From: Perkinsus olseni
Lineage: Eukaryota; Perkinsozoa; Perkinsida; Perkinsidae
Assembly (NCBI GenBank): GCA_013115135.1
Contig: JABANP010000765.1
Coordinates: forward strand, 1-18,447
Reading direction: 5' to 3'
Length of the DNA stretch: 18,447 bases
Below the pieces are notes generated by a model that worked only from the letters and a program-made list of their open reading frames with translations, ran no database searches and had not been told where the DNA came from. Position numbers and translations under genes: made by a program. Shown here in pieces: positions 1 through 9,052 of the stretch (within the stretch, counting starts at the first letter, position 1; each line of letters opens with the position of its first letter).

Positions 1-14
1 AACCACGGAACGAC

Positions 15-259
15 CTACTTGCGCAGCATAGTGATAACCAGGTACGATTGTCCTTGCGGCAGTAGCTTTTCGCCGGACGTTTCACTTGCGTCAGTATAAT
101 GTAGTTTCCACTCAGAACAGAGCATCTCTCCAATCGTATCAGGATACGTACCATCCCTTCCCTTAATGACCTCATCGCTGAAACGTCGGCGCGACAACAG
201 CGGCTGTTCGAGTGTACCAGCAAGAGCAGCAACGTCTTCTGCTGAGGATGATGATGGTG
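15..259 (-). CDS. C-terminal exon of an unrecognised protein (partial)
   Basis: An open minus-strand frame ends in a TAG at 15-17 and reads back to about 259, where a possible acceptor (CATAAG) precedes it; an in-frame TAA lies just upstream, so the exon cannot reach much further. The peptide runs from a Ser-rich start through SAEDVAALAGTLEQPLLSRR to QGQSYLVITMLRK and has normal, mixed composition. I do not recognise the family. No upstream exon was identified between 260 and 546 on this strand, and the PRMT exon there is on the other strand, so this may be a remnant or the last exon of a gene whose earlier exons I cannot place. Confidence 0.35.
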
Positions 260-546
260 CTTATGCTGACGGGTAAGTGCTCGTTGAACGAAGGGGTTCT
301 TCAGTGCAGTTTCTCCCGTAATACGTGAAGCGTCGTTCTTCAAAAGTTAAAAAACGCGAAAAGTCGAATGGGGTTTTCATATCACGGGTGAAACTTCAGT
401 AAAGCGAATTCGAAATTCGGGGGAGAATTTTACGTGTAAAAATGAATTCCAGAATCGACTTCGTATTGGCTTATTGAGGGGAGGGTATCGTGTTGTGGTT
501 TGGCGGAGGGCTCTGATTGAGGGCTGGTTTCGTACTGTTCTTACAG

Positions 547-716
547 CTGCGATTACTGCGTGTGGATGGAATCTTACTTCACGTGGAATGCATGCTTCGA
601 CCTTAGATACTTCAACTCCTATGATGACCTGTCTGTGCATGACTTGATGCTCAAAGACAAGCCACGAGTGGAAGGCTACATCAGGGCCTTCGAGGCTAAT
701 AAGGAGAGGTTGAAAG
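547..716 (+). pseudogene. Orphan exon of a protein arginine N-methyltransferase
   Basis: The exon follows a good acceptor (GTACTGTTCTTACAG) and ends at a donor (AAAG followed by GTAGCA), phase 1. It encodes YFNSYDDLSVHDLMLKDKPR followed by VEGYIRAFEANKERLK. This matches the conserved PRMT N-terminal signature YFxSYxxxxxHxxMLxDxxRxxxY, which normally sits directly before motif I (VLDVGxGTG) of the SAM-binding domain. No motif-I exon was found downstream: a dispersed repeat begins near 832, the transposase gene follows on the opposite strand, and the next plus-strand gene is ENY2. I therefore call it a truncated fragment, although a very distant next exon cannot be excluded. The N-terminal part of the exon (SCDYCVWMESYFTWN) is not typical of PRMT1. 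Confidence 0.7.
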
Positions 717-831
717 GTAGCAAAAGATACGCTCTTTCCCGCACGCAAAAGATTCCCTATAGTTTTCTTAGCGAGCAAATAATCCTTGCTCTGATGTTGT
801 TTATCACCTAGGGGCCTTCCGGACTGGTCTG

Positions 832-1000
832 TTATCCGACCCGGGTTCGCCCCGAGCAGCTGTCATTTCTCCAGTCAGCGCCAATTTTTCTCTTCTCAGC
901 GCCAATTTTTCTCCAGTCAGCGCTAATTTTTCTCCAGTCAGCGCTAATTTCTTTGCCCTTTATTGGCATTATGTGACCATTTCTGGACCTACTGAGTCCT
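832..1000 (+). repeat. Dispersed repeat, left copy, with a 21-bp minisatellite
   Basis: About four tandem copies of a 21-bp unit (core CAGTCAGCGCTAATTTTTCT) occupy roughly 868-952. A unique tail reading CTTTGCCCTTTATTGGCATT and onward follows to about 989. Read on the plus strand the repeat is open and gives the heptapeptide FSPVSAN several times, then FFALYWHYVTISGP. The 67 bases at 921-987 occur again in reverse complement at 9650-9716 with a single mismatch. A T-arm-like GGGTTCGCCCC lies at the upstream edge. It is a dispersed element, not a recognisable gene. The two copies could be ends of one composite structure or independent insertions. Confidence 0.8.
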
Positions 1001-1290
1001 CCTAATTCTTGACCGAATACTTTCACTCTTGTTTAGCGGCAGAATTATGTTTTTCGCAGGGGAGGGGCTGCTTAGTCTTCCTTTCGCACTGTGCATCCCT
1101 TTCCTCGTGCACTCGAATTTACTGCACAAAACTTTACTGCAACTTAAACATTCTCGATTGCATTAGTACTCATTGAGCTCTTCATTCTTCTGCTCTAGTC
1201 TTCCCTAGACGGTGCATGCGAGCATAATTCAGGCGCTTTCTCCTAGGCCTCAAAGTCATTGTGTGCCCAGTCTGGCCTTGGTTGACGTGT

Positions 1291-4200
1291 TCATGTTCCT
1301 GAACAGGACCATAGACAAGTGTCGCACTCACGCTTGTTTCGGCAGTCCTCCACATTTCGCCTTTCGCCGTGTCCTTCATCATCGCATGTTCCCGCTACGA
1401 CGTCGGTCAACTCAAGTGACGCAGACCAATCGATTGAGGAGCTTCTTGCAACTCTGGGTACGCATATTGGGTGCACTGGACTCGGCGAACTGGAGTCGTC
1501 GTCTGCTCCTCTAGCTGCAGGAGACATGTGGCCTGCCATAGGGTCAAATAAGACTGGACTGGTGTGTGGTAATGCTAAAGTGGAGACATGCAGCGGGTTT
1601 CGGCTGGGGCCGCATGCGCAAGTGTCATATACAAATTTCGGTACAATTTCAGCCGTTTTTCCTATTACTCTACATCTAGGCGATAATCACATATTTTATC
1701 CGCCGTAGGTCGTCCGCCGCTACCGTCCTTACCGGTATACTGCGGGGTCGAGCTGATGCTGCTCTCACTGGCATCGTCGGAGTCGTCGTCTGCTTCTCTA
1801 GCTGCAGGAGACATGTGGCCTGCCATAGGGTCAAATAAGACTGGACTGGTGTGTGGTAATGCTAAAAGTGGAGACATGCAGCGGGTTTCGGCTGGGGCCG
1901 CATGCGCAAGTGTCATATACAAATTTCGGTACAATTTCAGCCGTTTTTCCTATTACTCTACATCTAGGCGATAATCACATATTTTATCCGCCGTAAGTCG
2001 TCCGCCGCTACCGTCCTTACCGGTATACTGCGGGGTCGAGCTGATGCTGCTCTCACTGGCATCGTCGGAGTCGTCGTCTGCTCCTCTAGCTGCAGGAGAC
2101 ATGTGGCCTGCCATAGGGTCAAATAAGACTGGACTGGTGTGTGGTAATGCTAAAGTGGAGACATGCAGCGGGTTTCGGCTGGGGCCGCATGCGCAAGTGT
2201 CATATACAAATTTCGGTACAATTCCAGCCGTTTTTCCTATTACTCTACATCTAGGCGATAATCACATATTTTTATCCGCCGTAGGTCGTCCGCCGCTACC
2301 GTCCTTACCGGTATACTGCGGGGTCGAGCTGATGCTGCTCTCACTGGCATCGTCGGAGTCGTCGTCTGCTTCTCTAGCTGCAGGAGACATGTGGCCTGCC
2401 ATAGGGTCAAATAAGACTGGACTGGTGTGTGGTAATGCTAAAGTGGAGACATGCAGCGGGTTTCGGCTGGGGCCGCATGCGCAAGTGTCATATACAAATT
2501 TCGGTACAATTTCAGCCGTTTTTCCTATTACTCTACATCTAGGCGATAATCACATATTTTATCCGCCGTAAGTCGTCCGCCGCTACCGTCCTTACCGGTA
2601 TACTGCGGGGTCGAGCTGATGCTGCTCTCACTGGCATCGTCGGAGTCGTCGTCTGCTCCTCTAGCTGCAGGAGACATGTGGCCTGCCATAGGGTCAAATA
2701 AGACTGGACTGGTGTGTGGTAATGCTAAAGTGGAGACATGCAGCGGGTTTCGGCTGGGGCCGCATGCGCAAGTGTCATATACAAATTTCGGTATAATTTC
2801 AGCCGTTTTTCCTATTACTCTACATCTAGGCGATAATCACATATTTTATCCGCCGTAGGTCGTCCGCCGCTACCGTCCTTACCGGTATACTGCGGGGTCG
2901 AGCTGATGCTGCTCTCACTGGCACCGTCGGAGTCGTCCGTTTCTTCAGCGAGAGTGTCGTCGGAGTCCGATTCTGCCAGTAGGTCACGCTCAAAGGCACG
3001 GTAAGGCTCTGGGAAGGACGCGCCAATAGTGGGTCACTCCTAGTAGTTTTCTTACCGCTCTCATCCCCGCTGGACACCGGATCTTCATCCTCGATTACAC
3101 TGAGTAGTGTCGACTCATCTCTGTTGACTGGCTCGTCAGGTATTATTTTAGCCTGCGCAGGCAGTATTGGAGCTGAAACGTTCTCCATGTCGTCGGTCTG
3201 ACGGAGGAGGCGTCGAACATAGTCATCTGCTGTTTGTAAGGCGGGTTCGGTTGTGTAACTGAAGAAGTGTGGCTTCCATATGGACTAACAATCTGGATGT
3301 AATCGGGATGGACTTACCGGGGGCGGCCTCTGGGGCACTCTCCTGGAGCTCGAACCTCGTACAGGTCGTAGCCTTGGAGTCTTCCCTCCATTAGCCGGAC
3401 TCCAAGGCTATGGCGACACGCACCCGTTCTAGAATCATGACACGAACAGTCATACGAGGGTGTTCGTCTGCAGATTCTTATTTGACGGGAGAAGTAGCTA
3501 TACTCTCGCCATCCATTCCACACGGAAGCGTCGGTGGCTGCAAGCTTGAAGGAGAACTCCGCGACAACGTGGTCGAGCTCCTCTCCCGGGCCGCAAATCC
3601 GTATGAGGTCGTTCGAAGGTATATAGTAAGTATCTTGCTGCTCATTCAGATAAATATGCTTCGCGCTAGCTGATCTCGTCCATCGTCCAGCGCATAGGAC
3701 TTGACTCTTCGTCGGCTTCACCGTTCGCCATATGTCCCCGTCCTCATCTTCTGCGCTTGTTGCTGTCTGCCGGGCCGAGTAAGACTTGCAGGCGTCGAGC
3801 AATTGTTTCAGTAAGTTAGCGAGCGAGTGTCCGGGAGTAATTATATCTGAGCGAAGACTAGGTTGTCAAGGGTGTTTCAAACACCCTTTACGTTGAAATA
3901 ACTTCAGTACTATATGCATTATAGATTCTACGATAACTTGGATGACTCACTGTGTCGTAAGCCATGATTTATGGCTTCGATCCCATTCGTATGGCGCGGG
4001 ACCGTGGGTGGGAGATTATGGACGAACTGGTTCCAGGTCCCGCGCTTATGGACCTACCAACACATATGCACATGAGTCTGAGAGCCGCCACGTACCCATT
4101 GTTTAGCGAAATATTCCCAGAGCAGTGGAACCTCGGGCTCCCACTCAGCCCGCAAGAGCTCCACCGCCACTGGATACAGGTCGTGTCCAGGAGCCTCCTG

Positions 4201-6019
4201 GAGCACCCGTATTCCCTGTTTGAACGCCGCAAGGCGTTTGGCTGCTTCTTCGCGGTCGTCTGATACTTGGCCTATCAGCTTGCGAGCCTCTTTTATCAGG
4301 TTACGCCACATATGAACAAAGCAGTGCAGGCGAATAGTAGCAGCGTCTGTCAGCGCGGGACGTAGTGGCCAACGATAATTTTTATCGAGCCCCAGTGGCT
4401 TGGGTTCGCCATGAACCTGAGATTGTCAAGGTAAACAGGGAAAGTGTAAGACCATGGTAACGGCACGGCCCACGCTGAATTTAATTGGTCTAGGTTCACC
4501 TGAATTATCGAACTACAGTTTTAATATACGAATGTGAAATGTCAAACGTGAATGGGATGATGAAAGAATGTGAATTAAAAATTAATGAGCGTGAATTAAA
4601 AATTAATGAGCGTGAATTAAAAATTAATGAGCGTGAATTAAAAATTAATGAGCGTGAATTAAAAATTAATGAACGTGAATTAAAAATTATTGAATGTGAA
4701 TTAAAAATTAATGAACGTGAATTAAAAATTATTGAATGTGAATTAAAAATTATTGAATGTGAATTAAAAATTAATGAACGTGAATTAAAAATTAATGAAT
4801 GTGTTCCATGTATGCGATGAACGTGAATTTGAAAACAAGCGGAATATATGTTACTTACTTCAATCCAGCTAGATGTGATCGCAGGAGCCGAATCGGCTAT
4901 GATCACTTTTGGAGCATGGTTGACTCCGAGGTCAGCGCAACGATTGCGAATAGCTCGTAGCATTGCAGCCATCGTTGCCTCATCTTCGTATAGTAGTACC
5001 CCCACAGCTAAGGTCTTGAATGTTTTAGGAACAGCTATCGTACCGTAAATTATGACGGGTACTGAGCACCATGATAATTTATACGTACAATCTGTAGTAA
5101 GGATATCATGGTCTCCATGGCATTCCAATAACCTTCTGGTGCTCATTAGCACATACAGGCTCGGTGGGGTCATCGAGAAAGTCACAACGAACGGCTTATG
5201 GGGATCGTCAGGTAGGTTAGTATTACGCTCGCAGTATTCCCTCATCTCGAGAATGCTCTCCCCAGGCTCTTCGACACCGCCTATAGTACCGTTCGAGATC
5301 CGCCCTCGTCGGTTATAAATGGCCTTCATCAGCTGAGGCGATATGCCGTCTGGAGCCAGACCGGCATCCAGTATCTCCATCACGGTGGTGTTTACTGTCG
5401 CTCTCTTTCTACTGCAATCGTCCACGATTGTTTTGATTGCAGGGGTGAGGTAGATCTTCTTAGCGGGTGCGCTGCCAGGGTCATTTGTGGACCGATGAGG
5501 TAGGTGAGGCTTCGAGGGGATCTCGATCCGGAAGTACCCGTCGGGGTGGAAAAGTATAAGAGCCGTAAATTCGCATTTCTCAAAGCCTTTTCGCTGTTGA
5601 TAAGGACATCGGTAACGGTACCCATGCACTCTCTCTTTCTTGCGCCCCCAAATTTTGTTGCGAATCATGTGGGCACCTTCCTCGGTGAGCCCAGCCAACT
5701 CGTTTAGACGACTCAGTGCGGCATCGAGTTCATTGAACTCCTCACCATCTACCGGAACATACGTAACCCATTTCCCACGAGCTTTCTTTGCCCTCGGACT
5801 GGAATCATGCTCGCTCCTCTCTGATGTTGGACTTAGCGCAGTCCCCGAGGAATTCTGGGGTCCAGTATTGCTCACCATTGATGTTAGGTCCCTCTGGACG
5901 GGATTGACGACAGCTCCACCCTCCGTCCCTTGGGTGGCTGCGAACATAGCCTCGATAAGCTCGGGTGTAAGATTACCCTGGTTCAGGGCGGATACCATCG
6001 CATCCTGCAAGCTGAACAT
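1291..6019 (-). CDS. MULE-type transposase gene, eleven exons, one in-frame TAG
   Basis: Exons read on the minus strand: 6019-4859, 4416-3951, 3750-3318, 3258-3056, 3008-2883, 2664-2596, 2377-2309, 2089-2021, 1801-1733 and 1514-1291; together with the in-frame TAG at 4056-4054 they total 2889 nt (963 codons). That list has ten pieces; an eleventh arises only if exon 2 is split at the TAG. All junction phases agree and nearly all introns are GTAAGN/GTGAGT to CAG. Domains: FLYWCH-like finger (C138, C149, H172, H175), MULE core with D310 (LTTDCTYKL), D376 (IIADSAPAI) and E534 (HTNGIEAINHG), SWIM finger CxCx7CxH near 644-656, then an AT-hook-like PRGRPR and an acidic Ser/Asp-rich tail. It would cut and paste Mutator-like DNA. 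The acceptor of exon 3750 is the least certain junction. The TAG at codon 508, between D376 and E534, suggests a decayed copy or a base error. Confidence 0.85.
1515..2882 (-). repeat. Tandem array of exon-plus-intron units (287-289 bp) in the transposase gene
   Basis: Five intron copies (2882-2665, 2595-2378, 2308-2090, 2020-1802, 1732-1515; 218 or 219 nt) alternate with four 69-nt exons (2664-2596, 2377-2309, 2089-2021, 1801-1733). Units are almost identical. Each exon begins after CTGCAG, ends before GTAAGG and is phase 1 at both ends, so any number of them keeps the frame. Each encodes an acidic peptide of the form ADDDSDDASESSISSTPQYT. One intron has an extra T and one an extra A; these length changes lie inside introns and leave the reading frame untouched. 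If the exons were not spliced, the array would simply be a satellite; the perfect phase logic argues for exons. Confidence 0.8.
4417..4858 (-). other. Intron 1 of the transposase gene
   Basis: The donor GTAAGT follows codon 387 (SSWIE) and the acceptor is TTGACAATCTCAG, both phase 0, joining to VHGEPKPLGLDKNYRW. Without removal of this 442-nt intron the frame runs into the minisatellite and then a stop, separating D376 from the rest of the catalytic core. The intron is the longest in this gene because of the minisatellite it contains. Confidence 0.8.
4570..4800. repeat. Intronic 21-bp AT-rich minisatellite, 11 units
   Basis: Eleven head-to-tail 21-bp units of the form GTGAATTAAAAATTAATGAGC differ at a few positions (AATGAGC, AATGAAC, ATTGAAT variants). 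The unit length is a multiple of three, so both strands stay open across it, giving spurious peptides of repeated ELKINER (plus) or SLIFNSR (minus). It lies wholly inside the first intron of the transposase gene. Confidence 0.95.
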
Positions 6020-6525
6020 GCTGGAAAGGAACCTGTCTGGAATTCAAATATAGGCACCGAAGAGGACGGTGCACCCAGGTGAGAGCGCAACGCATGAGAT
6101 CAAGGAGCTATGAAAATCGTGATTAAGGGGATGTTGATCCCCGTTCACAGAGGAATGGGATAAGTGCGTCGACTAGCCGTGCTCTCTGTCGAGGGCACTC
6201 CATGTGGGAAAGGAGGCTGAAGCAAGGAAGCTCAACAGTGACTGAGATTCTTCATCCCTTCATCCCTTCAAACACAACGTGAGTCGCTCATAATTAAGCG
6301 TTTCAGCTTGACAGCACTGCGCTGAGATCGTTGCAACCCTGTCTCGCAGGGGATATGAAGTCTATGACTACGGGGATGAGTGATCGCTAGGATATCCGAA
6401 GGACATTCGGTCGGGGTTCACGTAAAGGTTCTCTGCACTTTGCCTCATTTCGCGAGGCTTGTATATACCGGCAATTATTTCTTGATCGGCATACCTGCAT
6501 CAGTGTGTTGTCTAAGCCCCTAGCC

Positions 6526-6660
6526 TAGGCGGAGGCGGAGGGTCACGTCAGCTTGGTTCGGGGCAGTGGGGACCATTCCTGAGGAAGGGCAGGGGCAGTC
6601 GCCCCGTCACGGGGCCACGGGGCCCCCCGGGGGCCGCCCCCGTGGCCTCGCCTCCGCCTA
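6526..6660. repeat. GC-rich foldback (nested inverted repeats)
   Basis: The outer arms TAGGCGGAGGCG (6526-6537) and CGCCTCCGCCTA (6649-6660) are perfect reverse complements. An inner pair, GGCCACGGGG (6613-6622) and CCCCGTGGCC (6638-6647), forms a second stem around a C/G run. The rest of 6020-6980 contains no gene that I can support. Confidence 0.7.
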
Positions 6661-6980
6661 TTGACAGCGCCGCTGCCTATGCCAGCGCCAATTCTATGAT
6701 TCTGGCTCTGCAGTTTCTCGAGCTCTCGCCTTTTCTGTTTTGCGATTCGGGCCGAGGTGGGCATTTGTGAGATATTCCCAAGGTATTACCAATTGAGAGC
6801 TACACGAAATCGGAACTCGCGATTCGGGAGTGCTACAACGAACCATGAGCACCACCCAATCTTGCGCACTTGAAACCCCTAAATTTTTTGCACGGGGCAG
6901 AGGTGCGCAGGCACAGGGCAGTGCAAGGAGGCACGGGGCACAGGCATATACTGAGAGGGGGGGCACGGGGCTGTTTGCCC

Positions 6981-7465
6981 TCAAATAAGCCTTAGCCAAC
7001 ACACTGACCTGCATACTTGCTCATAAGTGGATTGGTGATCGCTGAACTGAGCTTGTGTCTCCTCATTCCCCGGACCCTGAGAGCCAATGTGAGAGTACAG
7101 AATCACGAGGACCGTTGGGTTGACACTCACCACGAATGTTAGCACTGAGCGGTACTGGTCGTATTGCAAGACCACGTCTCGACACGATAGCTGTGTCATG
7201 AAAATACGGTCTTTGATTACCTCGACCCATCTGAAGCATAAGACCACGAGAAATCAGCAATCACAACCAACGATGTAGTCTACTCTGGCTCCTCCTCCAT
7301 CTTCCTTAGAATGGTGGTGCACTCACCGATACCTCCTCTAACGTAAATTTCGTCAGGCTCGAACTTTTCGATAACCACCATTCCTTCCGGCCTTTCTTCG
7401 TCGTCCATGTGGCAGGTTATGACCCCGGAGAAGTTACGGACTCTTATTTCTACGGATCCGGACAT
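6981..7465 (-). CDS. Small paralogous protein B, two exons, unknown function
   Basis: Exon 1 is 7465-7284, starting at the ATG of MSGSVEIRVRNFSGVI. A 53-nt intron (7283-7231) runs from GTAGAC to a pyrimidine-rich GCTTCAG. Exon 2 is 7230-6981. The product is 143 aa. The donor was chosen because it puts exon 2 in the frame WVEVIKDRIFMTQLSC, which aligns with paralog A at the same phase-2 intron; the more canonical GTGAGT 40 nt upstream would give an immediate stop. Shared signature with A: V-x-I-x-x-R-x-[YF]-[ST]-G-x-I near the N-terminus, T-x-x-L-R before the intron, W at the junction and LTF[MV]V after it. No signal peptide from this ATG and no known domain recognised. The C-terminal 40 residues beyond LTFVV have no match in A and may be unstable. 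Confidence 0.6.
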
Positions 7466-7651
7466 AATGTGAGAACAACGACTTGGTGAGAATTGGGAGG
7501 GAGCTGCGACAACTAACGCAAGAAGCAAATCGTATGCAACGAACTCGATTATGGGCTAGTCAGAGGAGCTCAATTATTGGGTATTAGGCGCCATGGGCTT
7601 TGTCACGGAACGTCACAGGGCGTTCAGTCTTAGACGTCAGCAGGTCAGCAA

Positions 7652-8036
7652 TTACTGTGCGGCGAATCCATTCGGCGCCGGGTCCCTGAACCGAAAGATG
7701 GAGGACGATGACGACAAGCGCGGTACCATGAAGGTCAGTGTAGAGGGAAATTTACTGTAGACAGCTATAGTGTCAGCTCCGGGCAGTTGACAGCAAGCGA
7801 TATCTGGGCACAAATCGGTCCACCTGACGAGAGGGAGAGGGGGAGAAGGCAGACAGTCATTTCGTGGCATACCTGATCTTGTAGCCTAGAGCCCTAAGGG
7901 CAGCGGTCCCATCTTCCTTCGCGCAGGTAAGAGAGAATTCCGATTCAGGTAAGTTAACCTGGCGAGCGTGCGTCCAGAAAATACTGCCGGTGTATTCACG
8001 ACCGTGGATGTGTACGGGGTGGACAGTATACGACAT
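7652..8036 (-). CDS. Small paralogous protein A, two exons, unknown function
   Basis: Exon 1 is 8036-7873 (from MSYTVHPVHIHGREYTGSIF), ending at the donor GTATGC in phase 2. The 49-nt intron (7872-7824) has a long pyrimidine tract ending CTCGTCAG. Exon 2 is 7823-7652, beginning at a Trp and ending NGFAAQ then TAA. The product is 111 aa. Pairwise reading against paralog B shows the same spacing from the T-x-x-L-R motif to the junction Trp (EDGTAALRALGYKIRW against GECTTILRKMEEEPEW). The two genes lie in tandem on one strand with 186 bp between A's stop and B's start. I do not recognise the family. Confidence 0.6.
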
Positions 8037-8086
8037 CAAGATGATCAAAGCTCGCAAGGAGTCTGGAAGTGAACTGAAACCGTGGC

Positions 8087-8123
8087 GCGCACGCGTCACG
8101 CGAACCACGTGACACGCGTGCGC
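8087..8123. repeat. GC-rich hairpin upstream of paralog A
   Basis: GCGCACGCGTCACG (8087-8100) pairs with CGTGACACGCGTGCGC (8108-8123), with a two-base bulge and a short loop. It holds a CACGTG E-box-like core at its centre and lies about 50 bp upstream of paralog A's ATG, so it could be a promoter element or a cruciform. Confidence 0.5.
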
Positions 8124-8152
8124 ACGGAGGGGTCTGCAAATCGGTAGTGAAA

Positions 8153-9052
8153 GTAGTAGAGGTAGTTGGAAAATTAGTAGTTGAACGTTGTTGTCGGGTA
8201 CAGGGAGGCATATTGTATTACAGCAGGGTTCGTAAATCGGCACACGTAAATCGTAGTAGCAGCAGTAGTACAGTGGTTTCGCGCGTAGTAGAGGTAGTTG
8301 GAAAATTAGTAGTTGAACGTTGTTGTCGGGTACAGGGAGGCATATTGTATTACAACAGGGTTCGTAAATCGGCACACGTAAATCGTAGTAGCAGCAGTAG
8401 TACAGTGGTTTCGCGCGTAGTAGAGGTAGTTGGAAAATTAGTAGTTGAACGTTGTTGTCGGGTACAGGGAGGCATATTGTATTACAACAGGGTTCGTAAA
8501 TCGGCACACGTAAATCGTAGTAGCAGCAGTAGTACAGTGGTTTCGCGCGTAGTAGAGGTAGTTGGAAAATTAGTAGTTGAACGTTGTTGTCGGGTACAGG
8601 GAGGCATATTTTATTTTACAGCAGGGTTCGTAAATCGGCACACGTAAATCGTAGTAGCAGCAGTAGTACAGTGTTTTCGCGCGTAGTAGAGGTAGTTGGA
8701 AAATTAGTAGTTGAACGTTGTTGTCGGGTACAGGGAGGCATATTTTATTACAACAGGGTTCGTAAATCGGCACACGTAAATCGTAGTAGCAGCAGTAGTA
8801 CAGTGGTTTCGCGCGTAGTAGAGGTAGTTGGAAAATTAGTAGTTGAACGTTGTTGTCGGGTACAGGGAGGCATATTGTATTACAACAGGGTTCGTAAATC
8901 GGCACACGTAAATCGTAGTAGCAGCAGTAGTACAGTGGTTTCGCGCGTAGTTGAGGTAGTTGGAGAATTAGTAGGTGAAGGTTGTTGTCGGGTACAGGGA
9001 GGCAGCAGGATTCGTAAATCGCCAGTGTAAGTAGCAGTAGTAGTACAGTGAT
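8153..9052. repeat. 132-bp tandem repeat array, about 6.7 units
   Basis: Units start at about 8153, 8285, 8417, 8549, 8683, 8815 and 8947. The period is 132 bp, except one unit with two extra bases (134). The final unit has diverged and lacks about 40 bp. The unit begins GTAGTAGAGGTAGTTGGAAA, contains GTTGTTGTCGGGTACAGGGA and ends in a GTA/GCA triplet-rich stretch followed by GTGGTTTCGCGC. Because 132 is divisible by three, both strands stay open over most of the array; the translations are low-complexity and I do not treat them as genes. It abuts the 5' side of paralog A. Confidence 0.95.

Noticed and set aside
1319..2858. Plus-strand open frames over the 288-bp array (repeated MLLSLASSESSS... 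peptides)
   Set aside because: They are antisense shadows. The minus strand gives phase-consistent exons that link to transposase domains.
4570..4800. CRISPR array
   Set aside because: Units are contiguous with no spacers, AT-rich, and lie in a eukaryotic intron.
4539..4820. Plus-strand ELKINER repeat protein
   Set aside because: It is the translation of an intronic 21-bp minisatellite; open only because the unit is 3n.
7280..7528. Signal peptide upstream of paralog B (LLLALVVAAPSQ)
   Set aside because: That stretch has no ATG before it. The first ATG starts MSGSVEIR, which matches the start of paralog A.
8147..9030. Plus- and minus-strand repeat proteins of 111-216 aa over the 132-bp array
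   Set aside because: Both strands are open by virtue of unit length. Composition is low complexity and there are no recognisable motifs.
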